The notes under the pieces are model-generated. The model worked only from the letters and a program-made list of their open reading frames with translations. It made no database searches and was not told where the DNA came from. Below are positions 1-9,213 of a stretch of DNA of 64,000 bases, in pieces. The stretch is from Syntrophomonas sp. DTU018 (GTDB lineage: Bacteria; Bacillota; Syntrophomonadia; Syntrophomonadales; Syntrophomonadaceae), in NCBI GenBank assembly GCA_001513155.1, contig LFSR01000016.1, positions 1 through 64,000 of the forward strand, in the 5' to 3' direction. Each line of letters opens with the position of its first letter. Position 1 is the first letter of the stretch. The translations under genes and the position numbers were made by a program.

Positions 1-2788
1 GTTTCAATCCCCTTAAATCGGGTCAATAACCTGCTTCTGCGCGAGGAGTTCAGTGTTTTTCGGATGTTTCAATCCCCTTAAATCGGGTCAATAACGAACA
101 CCGTATATACTTTTCCTGGAAGTTCAGCAAAGTTTCAATCCCCTTAAATCGGGTCAATAACCTTTCTATTCAGTTTATACAATATCACAGACTGATTCGT
201 TTCAATCCCCTTAAATCGGGTCAATAACGAGTCTGTGTTATCATGGGGTCCTGTTGTTCCTGGGTTTCAATCCCCTTAAATCGGGTCAATAACTTGTGGG
301 ACTTGAAAGAAAGAGAGAAGATTAAATTGTTTCAATCCCCTTAAATCGGGTCAATAACCCAGAACCCGGTTTTGCGAGGTAGGAGCTTGGGCAGGTTTCA
401 ATCCCCTTAAATCGGGTCAATAACTATTGGAACTTCGAGTCGTTCTCCAAGCAAGGAACGTTTCAATCCCCTTAAATCGGGTCAATAACTATGTATGAGA
501 CAGCTGAAAGCTGTGAGTTTATCGGGTTTCAATCCCCTTAAATCGGGTCAATAACCCGGTCCAGGACCTTGCGGCTGGAGGATAATTATACGTTTCAATC
601 CCCTTAAATCGGGTCAATAACTAGTACCAGCGACCAATTCAAACGCGCTTAAATCGCGTTTCAATCCCCTTAAATCGGGTCAATAACTATGCCATGCACC
701 ACGTAACTGAGGCTCTGGAACTGGTTTCAATCCCCTTAAATCGGGTCAATAACTACCTGCTGTTGGTACTGTGGCGGTAGACCCTGAAGTTTCAATCCCC
801 TTAAATCGGGTCAATAACTTGAGACTCCATAATGTTGACACGATAATAGGAAGGGTTTCAATCCCCTTAAATCGGGTCAATAACTCACCAACATTTATCC
901 TTATTTGCCTATCCCATTGATGTTTCAATCCCCTTAAATCGGGTCAATAACAGGAAATTTTTCTGTGAGCTCATATAAACCACGCCTGTTTCAATCCCCT
1001 TAAATCGGGTCAATAACTTTTACTATGAGTGGCAACCCTGCCATACTCTCGAGTTTCAATCCCCTTAAATCGGGTCAATAACCTCAAGCCTTTGCGTCTT
1101 TGTAAATCCATGACCCCGTTTCAATCCCCTTAAATCGGGTCAATAACCAAGCAGACGAAAGCACAAAAGAAAAAGCCCTCCAGGTTTCAATCCCCTTAAA
1201 TCGGGTCAATAACAAAGAAGGGCAATCAAGTTCAACGGCTTGGTTGCCGGTTTCAATCCCCTTAAATCGGGTCAATAACCAAATGAGCCGGTCCGGCTCC
1301 CCGGCTCATTTGGGGTTTCAATCCCCTTAAATCGGGTCAATAACTAAATGTTCATTCTCGTATTGCTTTGACACTGTCATGGTTTCAATCCCCTTAAATC
1401 GGGTCAATAACGAATATCCTTTATGCCCAGAGCGTACAGGAGCAATTGTTTCAATCCCCTTAAATCGGGTCAATAACGAAGTATCATCATACCGCGCCCC
1501 GAATTCGTTAGGAGTTTCAATCCCCTTAAATCGGGTCAATAACCCAAATCTGGGAAATATCGGGAGTTTATGGAGGCTGGTTTCAATCCCCTTAAATCGG
1601 GTCAATAACCGACGCAGACAAAGAAAAAGCCCTCCGGCAGGCAAGTTTCAATCCCCTTAAATCGGGTCAATAACTGGGTGTCTGACAGGCTTAAGGAAGA
1701 AAAGGAGAAGGTTTCAATCCCCTTAAATCGGGTCAATAACGCATAGTTAGCGGGTGTTATCTATGTGGGTAAAGAAGTTTCAATCCCCTTAAATCGGGTC
1801 AATAACGCGGTTGCCGGGTACCGATTCAAGCGGGGCGAAGTGTTTCAATCCCCTTAAATCGGGTCAATAACAAAGGACGCAGTCTATTGAATCTGCCCGG
1901 GAGCAATGTTTCAATCCCCTTAAATCGGGTCAATAACAATCCCGCCGGCCATTAAAGGTGAAAAGGAGGAAGAGTTTCAATCCCCTTAAATCGGGTCAAT
2001 AACTTGGTCTCTACTATCTGCATTTGCAACGCCTCCCTTGTTTCAATCCCCTTAAATCGGGTCAATAACAGAGCACAAGGAGTCGCTGGCGGGAATATGG
2101 GTAGGGTTTCAATCCCCTTAAATCGGGTCAATAACCCGGCAACAGTGAGGAACTAAAGGCACGGATTGAGGTTTCAATCCCCTTAAATCGGGTCAATAAC
2201 TTAACAACAAAATACCCGTCTCCAATTTCATCTACAGTTTCAATCCCCTTAAATCGGGTCAATAACAATGAAGTGCTTGGCCAATTCCTTACCAACATCG
2301 GGTTTCAATCCCCTTAAATCGGGTCAATAACCAGAGATGGCGCGGAGGCGATTCTGACAGAAGCGAGTTTCAATCCCCTTAAATCGGGTCAATAACGAAA
2401 TACCGTGAATTAAACCATGAGAGACTGCTTTGTTTCAATCCCCTTAAATCGGGTCAATAACGGGTTGCCTGGTTCGAGTGAAGATCGAAATATTCGAGTT
2501 TCAATCCCCTTAAATCGGGTCAATAACTGGGTGGTGATGTGTAATGCAGGTGGCCATTATATGTTTCAATCCCCTTAAATCGGGTCAATAACTGAGAGGG
2601 GTTTAAGTCTGCGTGATTTTGAGCATTGTTTCAATCCCCTTAAATCGGGTCAATAACCAGTGCAAATCTCGGTGCGGGGCAAAAGCTACGCCAGTTTCAA
2701 TCCCCTTAAATCGGGTCAATAACTAAGTGGGATCGCGGACCTCTGGAAGAGGAAGCCCGTTTCAATCCCCTTAAATCGGGTCAATAAC
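1..2788 (-). CRISPR. CRISPR array, 43 identical 30-bp repeats, 42 complete spacers
   Basis: Repeats start at 1, 66, 132, 199, 264 and so on to 2759-2788, with a period of 64-67 bp and spacers of 34-37 bp. Every repeat I read is identical: it begins GTTTCAATCC and ends GGGTCAATAAC. The first repeat starts at base 1, so the array probably continues beyond the window. The reverse complement of the repeat ends in ATTGAAAC, the usual 8-nt 5' handle of type I-A/I-B/III crRNAs, so I infer transcription on the minus strand with the leader at 2789-3030. No cas gene is present in the window. Short open frames across the array, made of repeated LLTRFKGIET or VSIPLNRVNN units, are translated repeats and not genes. 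Confidence 0.99.
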
Positions 2789-3030
2789 CCGTGCTGATAA
2801 AAGAATATTGGGCATTCTTTTATCAGTAAAGGTTTGCATTCAATTATATTTATTTGGATAAAAACATCAATACATGGGGCTTGCCAACAGGTTTACCCTG
2901 TCGTCACAGACTGGGGTTTTTTACTTCACTTATGGTCGACGACATTTCTTCTCGCTAGAGACTTGCTAGCAGGCTATTGAGACAAAATAGTGCGATCACA
3001 ATTTCTACTTTGATGTTCTTTGTTACTGCT
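2789..3030 (-). promoter_or_regulatory. Probable CRISPR leader
   Basis: This AT-rich non-coding stretch lies between the last repeat and the 3' end of the metallo-hydrolase gene. With the array read on the minus strand it is upstream of the newest spacers, where a leader belongs. It opens with a perfect 13-bp inverted repeat (2794-2806 and 2814-2826, 7-nt loop) only 5 nt from the first repeat. I did not identify a convincing promoter. Confidence 0.6.
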
Positions 3031-3032
3031 GG

Positions 3033-3944
3033 TTATCCCAAAGTCTGCAACACACTGCGCTGGCCGGGAGCCAGGTAATAGTGTTCTCCTTCCTGGATTA
3101 CCTTTCCCAGCCGCTCCAGGCGCTGCAGGTGTTTCCAGTCCATCATGCACTCGTGGATGTAATAGACCGCCTGGGGCTGGGGGAGGCGCCCGTCATAGCA
3201 CACTGCTTCCTTGGCCAGATCGCGAATGGTACGCTTGCCTGTATTAAGCAGGGCCAGGATCTTTTCCTCCTGCTCAAACAGTATGTCTCGATAAGCCGCC
3301 AGGCGTTTGGAAATATTACCTTTGACAAGGGCTGGACCATGCCCGGTGATGAGGAACTCAGGGTTGAGATTGCGCAGCCTTTCAATACTGTTTATGAAAT
3401 CGTCCACATCGCTGTCCAGCATGGCAAAGAAGGGTTTGGCATCCGGGTTTATATCAGCGGTAAAGACAAATCCCTGTTCGGGGAACAGGAACCCGCAGTG
3501 ACCAGCACTATGACCTGGTAAACCGAGCACCTTAAAGGAGACCCGGCCGGTGGAAATGGTTTGTCCATCCTGGATTTCACCATTTGCCTGACGGGGAGCA
3601 TACTTAACTGCGGCCAGATAATGGGGACGTACGCTGTCATCAGGAAAGAGATCAAAACCGTAATCGCGCAAATAAATCTCACCGTTGACGACCCGTTCAT
3701 GCTCAGCAGGGTGCATAAGTACTTGGGCTTCCGGGCAAGCAAAATTGCGGGAACAATGGTCGCTGTGTCCGTGGCTGTTTACTATTAAGTCTATGCGATG
3801 GTCAGAAATCCACTGCCAATCTTCTTCCGGCGGGCTGGAGTCCACCAGGCAGTTGATATCATCCTCTATCCACAGGCAGTTGCAATATGGCAGAGTGAAT
3901 TTGCCATTGCTGAGCAATGATATGCGCGGAAATAACCTTTCCAT
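3033..3944 (-). CDS. Metallo-beta-lactamase-fold hydrolase
   Basis: A 303-aa soluble hydrolase of the metallo-beta-lactamase superfamily. The zinc motif HGHSDH is at about residues 58-63, followed by a GLPGHSAGHCG block that supplies further metal ligands. The C-terminal third is helical, as in family members with an added winged-helix-like tail. I chose the ATG at 3944 because GGGGGAAGG lies just upstream; an in-frame TTG at 3956 has no visible ribosome site. The gene stands alone, with its 3' end facing the CRISPR leader. The substrate cannot be told from sequence; thioester, lactone or phosphodiester hydrolysis are all possible in this fold. Two further members of the fold occur at 10131 and 27450. 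Confidence 0.88.
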   Translation of the reverse strand: MERLFPRISLLSNGKFTLPYCNCLWIEDDINCLVDSSPPEEDWQWISDHRIDLIVNSHGHSDHCSRNFACPEAQVLMHPAEHERVVNGEIYLRDYGFDLFPDDSVRPHYLAAVKYAPRQANGEIQDGQTISTGRVSFKVLGLPGHSAGHCGFLFPEQGFVFTADINPDAKPFFAMLDSDVDDFINSIERLRNLNPEFLITGHGPALVKGNISKRLAAYRDILFEQEEKILALLNTGKRTIRDLAKEAVCYDGRLPQPQAVYYIHECMMDWKHLQRLERLGKVIQEGEHYYLAPGQRSVLQTLG

Positions 3945-4145
3945 ACCTTCCCCCAAATGTGCTGTCTGACATCTGCACCCATTATAACCCAGCTTTGCAA
4001 GTTTTCGATTGAATAAGTATCACATAATTAAAAGTCTGGGGTTAACAATATAACGTCTTTAACAAGATTAAATCTCAGCAACGCATCCTTTTCCTGCTTA
4101 GCGGTCACATTAATTAAGAGATAATTTCAAATGGGAGGATGCTTT

Positions 4146-4898
4146 ATGCGCAACAAGTTCATACCTTTACTGCTAATTGGTGTTATGCTGCTGGCAGCAG
4201 GCTGCCAGACCAGCAGCAAGCCAATGGAACCGGCCAAGAAACCGGAACAAACCACTGATTCCACTAAGTATCCGGCTGAGGTGCGCAATTGGCTGAGCAA
4301 TATGAAATCCTATCTGGTAGCGGGAGTAGTTGAAGAAGACGGTAAGACCTATCTGCTGGTTAGCGGAGGGGAACAGCGCACCGGCGGTCATGAGGTGAAA
4401 ATTACCGGTGTAAGGGATGCCGGCAACCAGCTGACAGTTAATGTAAAGATGACCCAGCCAGATGGACCGGCAACTCAGGTGATCAGTTATCCTCATGCAG
4501 TTTACGTCCTGGACCGGGAGCTAGAGGATAACAAAAAAGTAGTGTTTATAAACTCTGCAAACAATGAAAGAATTCCTCAAGTAATAGGCGATCAGCCCAC
4601 CGATCTTTTCCTGGACGGCAGCAGCAACATCAAGATTGTAGAAATGGAAATGGATAAGAATGAGATTGACGTGGAAGGCATTGCCCGGGTTGATAATCCC
4701 ACCATTCATTACCGTTTTACCGATGGAGCAGGGCAAACTGTCTCTGAGGGCAAGGTGACTGCTGCAGCAACTGCTCCTGACTGGGGCTCTTTTGAGCTGG
4801 ACGATGTCAAACGGCCTCAGGGTGCCACCCATATAGAATTCTATTGGGTCGATACAAAAGACCAGTCCCAACGGGATAAAGTACGGATTGCCCTGTAA
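4146..4898 (+). CDS. Lipoprotein with PrcB-C-like and Gmad2-like domains
   Basis: A 250-aa exported lipoprotein. The N-terminus has a charged start, a hydrophobic stretch and the lipobox LAAGC, then a Ser/Lys/Pro-rich linker. The first half contains a TGGHEVKITGV segment typical of the PrcB C-terminal domain, a small beta domain of surface proteins. The last ~90 residues resemble the immunoglobulin-like Gmad2 domain seen in spore-germination-associated lipoproteins. Start choice: GGGAGGA precedes the ATG at 4146, while the ATG at 4131 lies inside that site. The gene is monocistronic. A role at the cell surface is inferred from the domains; the ligand is unknown. Confidence 0.8.
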   Translation: MRNKFIPLLLIGVMLLAAGCQTSSKPMEPAKKPEQTTDSTKYPAEVRNWLSNMKSYLVAGVVEEDGKTYLLVSGGEQRTGGHEVKITGVRDAGNQLTVNVKMTQPDGPATQVISYPHAVYVLDRELEDNKKVVFINSANNERIPQVIGDQPTDLFLDGSSNIKIVEMEMDKNEIDVEGIARVDNPTIHYRFTDGAGQTVSEGKVTAAATAPDWGSFELDDVKRPQGATHIEFYWVDTKDQSQRDKVRIAL

Positions 4899-5004
4899 AG
4901 ATTGATTTTGAGCATGCTAATTGTGCTTTATGGTCCCAAGGACTTGATATACAATGGAGAGGATAATGGGTATTTGTATTAGTTGCGGGAAGGGATGTGA
5001 ATAG

Positions 5005-5460
5005 GTGGGTCAGCAAGAATGGATGGTACTGGTGACTGCTGCCACACCGGTTCTGGAACTGCGGGGAGCAATTCCCCTGGGTTTGGCCTTGGGGCTTCCT
5101 CTTACTACTGTTTTGATTTTGTCTTATATAGGCAATGTTGTGCCTGTCCCCTTCATTTTGCTGGCTATCGGCTGGGTTATGGAGCAAATGAAGAAAATCC
5201 CGGCGATTCATGCCTGGCTGGATGATAAAGCCCAGCGCGGCGGGGACAAGCTTTATGAATCCATGAAAAAATGGGGATGGCTGGGATTATTGATTTTTGT
5301 GGCTATTCCCCTTCCGGGCACGGGCGCCTGGACCGGGGCTTTGGCAGCGTCAGTCCTGCGCCTGTCCTTTTGGCCTTCACTCCTGAGCATTGCCGGAGGG
5401 GTTGTCATAGCCGGCCTTCTGGTCAGTGGATTGGGACTGGGGGTTTTATCCTTTTTCTAA
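5005..5460 (+). CDS. Small multidrug-export-type membrane protein (COG2426 family)
   Basis: A 151-aa integral membrane protein with about four hydrophobic segments. The signature ELRGAIPLGLALGLP near the N-terminus is typical of the COG2426 / Sm_multidrug_ex family. That family is annotated as small-molecule export, but its substrate has not been firmly established. The start is a GTG at 5005 preceded by GGAAGGGA. It is the first gene of a tight run: the deacetylase starts 14 nt after its stop and the glycosyltransferase overlaps the deacetylase, so the three are probably co-transcribed. Confidence 0.8.
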   Translation: MGQQEWMVLVTAATPVLELRGAIPLGLALGLPLTTVLILSYIGNVVPVPFILLAIGWVMEQMKKIPAIHAWLDDKAQRGGDKLYESMKKWGWLGLLIFVAIPLPGTGAWTGALAASVLRLSFWPSLLSIAGGVVIAGLLVSGLGLGVLSFF

Positions 5461-5474
5461 ATGGGGAGGATTCT

Positions 5475-6146
5475 ATGGCAAGAATACTGGTTATAGCTCC
5501 TCATCCGGACGATGACATTATCGGCTGCGGAGGAAGCATCGCTCTTCTGGCACAACAGGATCACGAAGTGGTGACCCTTTACCTGACTTCCGGTGAGGCA
5601 GGAAGTCTGGAAATAGACCCCGATCAATTAGCCCGCATCCGGGAGGACGAAGCCCGGAAGGCCGGCCGGCTTCTGGGAGTAAAAGAGTTTTTGTTTTGGC
5701 GCCAGCCTGATGGTTTTCTGCGAGAAACGCCGGAGTTGATTAATCAACTGGTGCGGCTGATACGAGCCCGCCAGTTTTCCACCATATATTTGCCCCATTC
5801 GCAAGAAGCTCATCGCGACCATGCTGCAGCCTTTCGCATAGGTATTGATGCCTGCCGCCGGGCTGGTGGTCCCTGGTTCAAAGAGTGCGGTCTTACTCCC
5901 TGGACGGTAAGTACTATCCTGGGTTACGAAGTGTGGACTCCTATCCAGCAGGTTAATTATGTCCAGGATATAACTGGGGTTATGGAACTGAAAATACAAG
6001 CCCTCCAGCAGCACTTCTCCCAGGTATCCGCTTACGATTATGAGGATGCGGTGCGGGGCCTGAACCGTTACCGGGGTGTTACCAGCGGCCGGGGGACCTA
6101 CGGAGAGGCTTTTTGTATTTATCAAACTGCGGAGATTTGTGTGTGA
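5475..6146 (+). CDS. PIG-L family N-acetyl-sugar deacetylase
   Basis: A 223-aa zinc deacetylase of the PIG-L/LmbE family, which removes the N-acetyl group from N-acetylglucosaminyl compounds. The metal motif AxHPDD is at residues 10-13 and the second motif HRDH at 113-116. The ATG at 5475 follows GGGGAGGA by a few bases; a longer upstream frame overlaps the preceding gene and lacks such a site. The stop overlaps the next start (TGATG), so translation of the glycosyltransferase is probably coupled. The pairing of deacetylase and GT4-type transferase recalls bacillithiol-type or cell-surface glycoconjugate pathways, but nothing here fixes the product. Confidence 0.9.
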   Translation: MARILVIAPHPDDDIIGCGGSIALLAQQDHEVVTLYLTSGEAGSLEIDPDQLARIREDEARKAGRLLGVKEFLFWRQPDGFLRETPELINQLVRLIRARQFSTIYLPHSQEAHRDHAAAFRIGIDACRRAGGPWFKECGLTPWTVSTILGYEVWTPIQQVNYVQDITGVMELKIQALQQHFSQVSAYDYEDAVRGLNRYRGVTSGRGTYGEAFCIYQTAEICV

Positions 6147-7177
6147 TGACAAAACCACCGGTACTGCTGGTTACTCCCTATAAGAAACAGCTGAGGGGAA
6201 ACACGGTGACCAGCCAGCGGCTGCAAATGGGGCTGTCCCAGATGGGCTATGCAATAGATATGCTGTCTTTGGATGAAGCGGAAGGCTGGTCTGAGGCAGA
6301 GGCCCGTCTAGCCCGGGGGCATTATGGCATATTGCACGTTCTGCATGGTGCGTCTCTGGAAGGGGTGCTGCAGCGCTTGCCTAAGGCTGCGGGCTTGCCC
6401 CTGGTTATTACTTCCACCGGGACCGATATCAATGTGGATTTATCCGGGCCAAAGCGGTCCCAAATCGAAAAGGCCTTCCAGCAGGCTGATCGGGTAGTAG
6501 TTTTCAGTCCCGCTTTCCTTTCCTTACTGGCTGGTGCCATCCCGGATATCACTGCCAAGCTGCGGGTGATCCCCCAGGGAGTGCTTCTGCCTGAAGGTCC
6601 GGCTTGGAGCAGGTCGGCCATGGGGTGGGAGGAAGATGATATAATTGCGGTTTTGCCCAGCGGTATCCGGCCGGTTAAGCGGATTGAGTGGGCTCTGGAG
6701 GCTATGGAGACCGCGGCGGTCTATGCTCCCAAACTGCGGCTGGTGATTGTCGGCCCTATTATTGACCAACGCTATGCCCACACCATACTGAGGCAAATCG
6801 AATATATTCCTCGATCTGTCTATTTAGGAGAAGTGGAGCACCGGAAAATAGGCGGACTGTATGCTGCCGCCGATATAGTGCTTAACACATCACAGTCAGA
6901 AGGGCAGCCTCAGGCCGCACTGGAGGCAATGAGCCTGGGTTTGCCGGCTATTATGACAGCGGTTACCGGCAATCTGGGTATAATGACCAACGGCCGGGAA
7001 GGCTTTTATGTTCATGATCCCCAGGAATTGTCTCTGGCCATGCTGCGTTTAGCTGAGGATAAGCAGCTGCGCCGGGAAATGGGTTCTGCCGCAGCCCGCC
7101 TGGTCAAGGAACACTACCCGGCATCTGCGGAATGGGAACAGTATCACTTCCTCTACCAGGAATTGGCCGGGAAATAG
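6146..7177 (+). CDS. GT4-type glycosyltransferase
   Basis: A 343-aa cytoplasmic retaining glycosyltransferase of the GT-B fold. It shows an N-terminal segment with NTVTSQRLQMGL, a mid-protein donor-domain opening (LPSGIRPVKRIEWALEA) and the C-terminal nucleotide-sugar signature NTSQSEGQPQAALEAMSLGLPA containing the EX7E-type acidic pair. The start overlaps the deacetylase stop by one base, and GGAG lies about 10 nt upstream. A strong hairpin with a T-run follows at 7194-7230 and ends the operon. It probably transfers a sugar in the same pathway as the PIG-L deacetylase; donor and acceptor are unknown. Confidence 0.88.
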   Translation: MTKPPVLLVTPYKKQLRGNTVTSQRLQMGLSQMGYAIDMLSLDEAEGWSEAEARLARGHYGILHVLHGASLEGVLQRLPKAAGLPLVITSTGTDINVDLSGPKRSQIEKAFQQADRVVVFSPAFLSLLAGAIPDITAKLRVIPQGVLLPEGPAWSRSAMGWEEDDIIAVLPSGIRPVKRIEWALEAMETAAVYAPKLRLVIVGPIIDQRYAHTILRQIEYIPRSVYLGEVEHRKIGGLYAAADIVLNTSQSEGQPQAALEAMSLGLPAIMTAVTGNLGIMTNGREGFYVHDPQELSLAMLRLAEDKQLRREMGSAAARLVKEHYPASAEWEQYHFLYQELAGK

Positions 7178-7193
7178 AATCGGCTAATATGTA

Positions 7194-7230
7194 AATCAGG
7201 AAACGTGAAGTTTCCTGATTGCTCTTTTTT
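7194..7230. terminator. Rho-independent terminator, possibly bidirectional
   Basis: A perfect 11-bp stem (7194-7204 with 7210-7220, 5-nt loop) is followed by a T-run at 7225-7230. It closes the glycosyltransferase operon and lies at the 3' end of the convergent amidase gene. Confidence 0.9.
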
Positions 7231-7885
7231 AGGATTTGATTTTTTTCAGCAGGTTTAAGGCTACTGCCAGTACGAACCATTTGGGAGCCGGATCATCAGG
7301 ATTGTGATATTCGGATATTAATCCTTCCTGCCGGGCTTGTTCCACAAGCTTTTCTTTCCAGGGTTCAGCCACTTGCTCACCTCCTCGCCATTTCTGCAGG
7401 TCTGCAAAGAGACGATCCCAGGGAAAATAGGGACCAGGATCATTAGGCCGGTTTACGCTGTCGATTCTGTTGTGGCCAATAATGTTATCCCGGGTAATCG
7501 GAATATTCCAGCGCTCTATCAACTGCTTATGCAGCCACAGACTGGCCTGATACTGGGCCTCAGTCAAATCCCCTCCGGACAGGCTCTCATGTTCTATAGA
7601 CAAGGTGTAGCGGTTGGGGTTAGTCCCATCATAGAGAGGCCAGTTGGGACGGTTGACTATGCCATTAGCCCAGGCGGTATCCTCATCTTTTACCAGCTGC
7701 AGGATGCGCCCGTTTCGCAGGATCAGGTAATGGGCACTGGCCTTGGCAGCCGGATTCTGCATCCAGGTCAGGGCTCCCGGGTAATTCCCGGCAGTTATAT
7801 GGTTAACGATAGCCAGAGGTTTTCTGCCTCCCCGGCCGGGGGTGTAATTAGGGGTACCTACCCATTCGATCTGGTATTGAACCAC
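7229..7885 (-). CDS. N-acetylmuramoyl-L-alanine amidase (Amidase_2 type)
   Basis: A 218-aa peptidoglycan amidase of the T7-lysozyme-like Amidase_2 fold, which cleaves the bond between N-acetylmuramic acid and L-alanine. Visible landmarks are IVNHITAG near the N-terminus (first zinc His), SAHYLI, YTLSIEHES and the late IIGHNRID block with the second His. A short helical tail follows, as in some phage endolysins. The start is a GTG at 7885 preceded by AGAGGAGGTGA; the longer frame to 7942 runs through that ribosome site. There is no signal peptide, so release needs lysis or another route, as for endolysins, although no holin or phage gene is near. Confidence 0.88.
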   Translation of the reverse strand: MVQYQIEWVGTPNYTPGRGGRKPLAIVNHITAGNYPGALTWMQNPAAKASAHYLILRNGRILQLVKDEDTAWANGIVNRPNWPLYDGTNPNRYTLSIEHESLSGGDLTEAQYQASLWLHKQLIERWNIPITRDNIIGHNRIDSVNRPNDPGPYFPWDRLFADLQKWRGGEQVAEPWKEKLVEQARQEGLISEYHNPDDPAPKWFVLAVALNLLKKIKS

Positions 7886-8192
7886 AGCTTCACCTCCTCT
7901 AGGATAACTTATGCCAGTTTTCTCCAAAAGGAACCGGCTCAACCCCAGTTTTACTTACCAAACAGTGGCTATGCCACTGACGAATTTCTTTATTGCCTGC
8001 CTTATAGTTGCTTTAAAAGAGCCATGCGGCTCCCTAATGGTAAGCAAATGCAAATCAGGACCTGCCCGGGGTCCTGTTCCCAGTTCTGCCTCCAAATACC
8101 ATGTTCCAGGCAGCATACCTCCCCTGGATTCAGGCAAACTATGCCCGAGAAAGGAGGGGCTTACGGTTCGGCCTAACGCGGGTTGGATTGTC

Positions 8193-8849
8193 ATGATTGC
8201 CTTATTGGCTCTCTTGCGCACCTGGGATTTAAGCGGGTCGGCTGCTGGTGAGGATGATTTCCGGCAGCCTCCTTATCCCCTGCGCATTGTAGGAGGAGGC
8301 AACTGTGTCTGGCTGGCATGGGAGATGGCCTGGCAAAGGTGGGGCTTCATACTGCCAATTGCGGGTCATGCCCACCAGTGGACATCACTGGATGGTATCA
8401 TCCTGCAGCAGAGGGGGCGGATAGCCAGACTGGCGGTAAAAGACACCCCGCAGCCGGACAGCATCATGATACTTCCCCCCAGCCGGCAGCTTAAAGGCGG
8501 AATTACAGACGGATATGGTCACCTGGCCTGGGTTGAGGAGGTATATCCGCATAAAATTGTGGTTATAGAGAGTTCCATTTTTCCCCGCCAATCCGGCCAG
8601 CGCTGGCAGGGCTGCTGGTACCAGCAGTGCGAGTACAGCCTTGCTGCTCTGCCGGAGGCAAGATATCTCTGCCTGGCAGAGGTCAAGCCAGGGGAAAGCC
8701 AAGCGCCAGATCCCGTCTTAAACCAAGCTTCACTATTTAGCAGATTCGCGCCAATCAATCATAACCAGATCTGGCAGTCCTGCCGGGATATGTGGGCATA
8801 TACGGTGCTGAATATCCGGTTATTAGCCTCCGTTCTGAGAGGCATGTGA
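8193..8849 (+). CDS. CHAP-like secreted protein, unassigned
   Basis: About 218 aa from the first ATG in a sensible position. The N-terminus is hydrophobic (IVMIALLALL) and ends SGSAAG, which looks like a signal peptide. The core has GNCVWLAWEMAWQRWG, then a later GHAHQW, and TDGYGHLAWVEEV further on. This Cys/His arrangement resembles CHAP cysteine amidase/peptidase domains, but the match is by eye. An excellent ribosome site (AAAGGAGG at 8151-8158) points to an ACG at 8163, not to this ATG, so the true start may be about 10 codons upstream. The upstream frame to 7911 has no protein-like composition. It lies between the amidase and the coiled-coil gene. Confidence 0.6.
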   Translation: MIALLALLRTWDLSGSAAGEDDFRQPPYPLRIVGGGNCVWLAWEMAWQRWGFILPIAGHAHQWTSLDGIILQQRGRIARLAVKDTPQPDSIMILPPSRQLKGGITDGYGHLAWVEEVYPHKIVVIESSIFPRQSGQRWQGCWYQQCEYSLAALPEARYLCLAEVKPGESQAPDPVLNQASLFSRFAPINHNQIWQSCRDMWAYTVLNIRLLASVLRGM

Positions 8850-8894
8850 TAAAATGCGCTGGAATCAGGCAAGATATACCTGGAGGTGATTGGA

Positions 8895-9170
8895 TTGCCA
8901 TTGCATGAAAAATATTCGTCGCAAATGGAAGCGGCCGATCAATCTATCCGGGATGCCATAAGAGCGGCTCAGAAGGCTTATGTTGCCCTGGAGAAAGCCA
9001 AAGCCAGCCAAATAGCCTATGAGATACAGCATGCGGAAATGGAGTATCAAAAGGCTATGAAGCAATTACAGGCTGCCCAGCAGCACTTGCCCTATGTCAG
9101 TGCTGTACAACAGATGCATTTTACCCAAGCCCAGCAAATGCTGCAGGAAAATGCACCGCAATTACAGTAA
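8895..9170 (+). CDS. Small coiled-coil protein of unknown function
   Basis: A 91-aa hydrophilic protein rich in Ala, Gln, Glu and Lys. Almost the whole length is predicted alpha helix by composition, with a heptad-like run from about residue 10 to 85 and no Cys, Trp or membrane segment. The start is a TTG at 8895, seven bases after GGAGGT. A terminator follows at 9178-9209. I do not recognise a family. The strong ribosome site and uninterrupted helix support a real gene. Confidence 0.7.
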   Translation: MPLHEKYSSQMEAADQSIRDAIRAAQKAYVALEKAKASQIAYEIQHAEMEYQKAMKQLQAAQQHLPYVSAVQQMHFTQAQQMLQENAPQLQ

Positions 9171-9177
9171 CCTCAAG

Positions 9178-9209
9178 GGGAAGACAGGTTAACCATAAAC
9201 TGTCTTCCC
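9178..9209. terminator. Terminator between convergent genes
   Basis: A perfect 10-bp stem (9178-9187 with 9200-9209) lies in the 43-bp gap between the coiled-coil gene and the VanX-type gene. T-runs are weak, so strength is uncertain. Confidence 0.65.
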
Positions 9210-9213
9210 GGGG

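Noticed and set aside
746-1660. Open frames with repeated LLTRFKGIET or VSIPLNRVNN
   Set aside because: They are translated CRISPR repeats.
3081-3521. 146-codon plus-strand frame
   Set aside because: It is a shadow opposite the metallo-hydrolase gene, with no ribosome site or recognisable domain.
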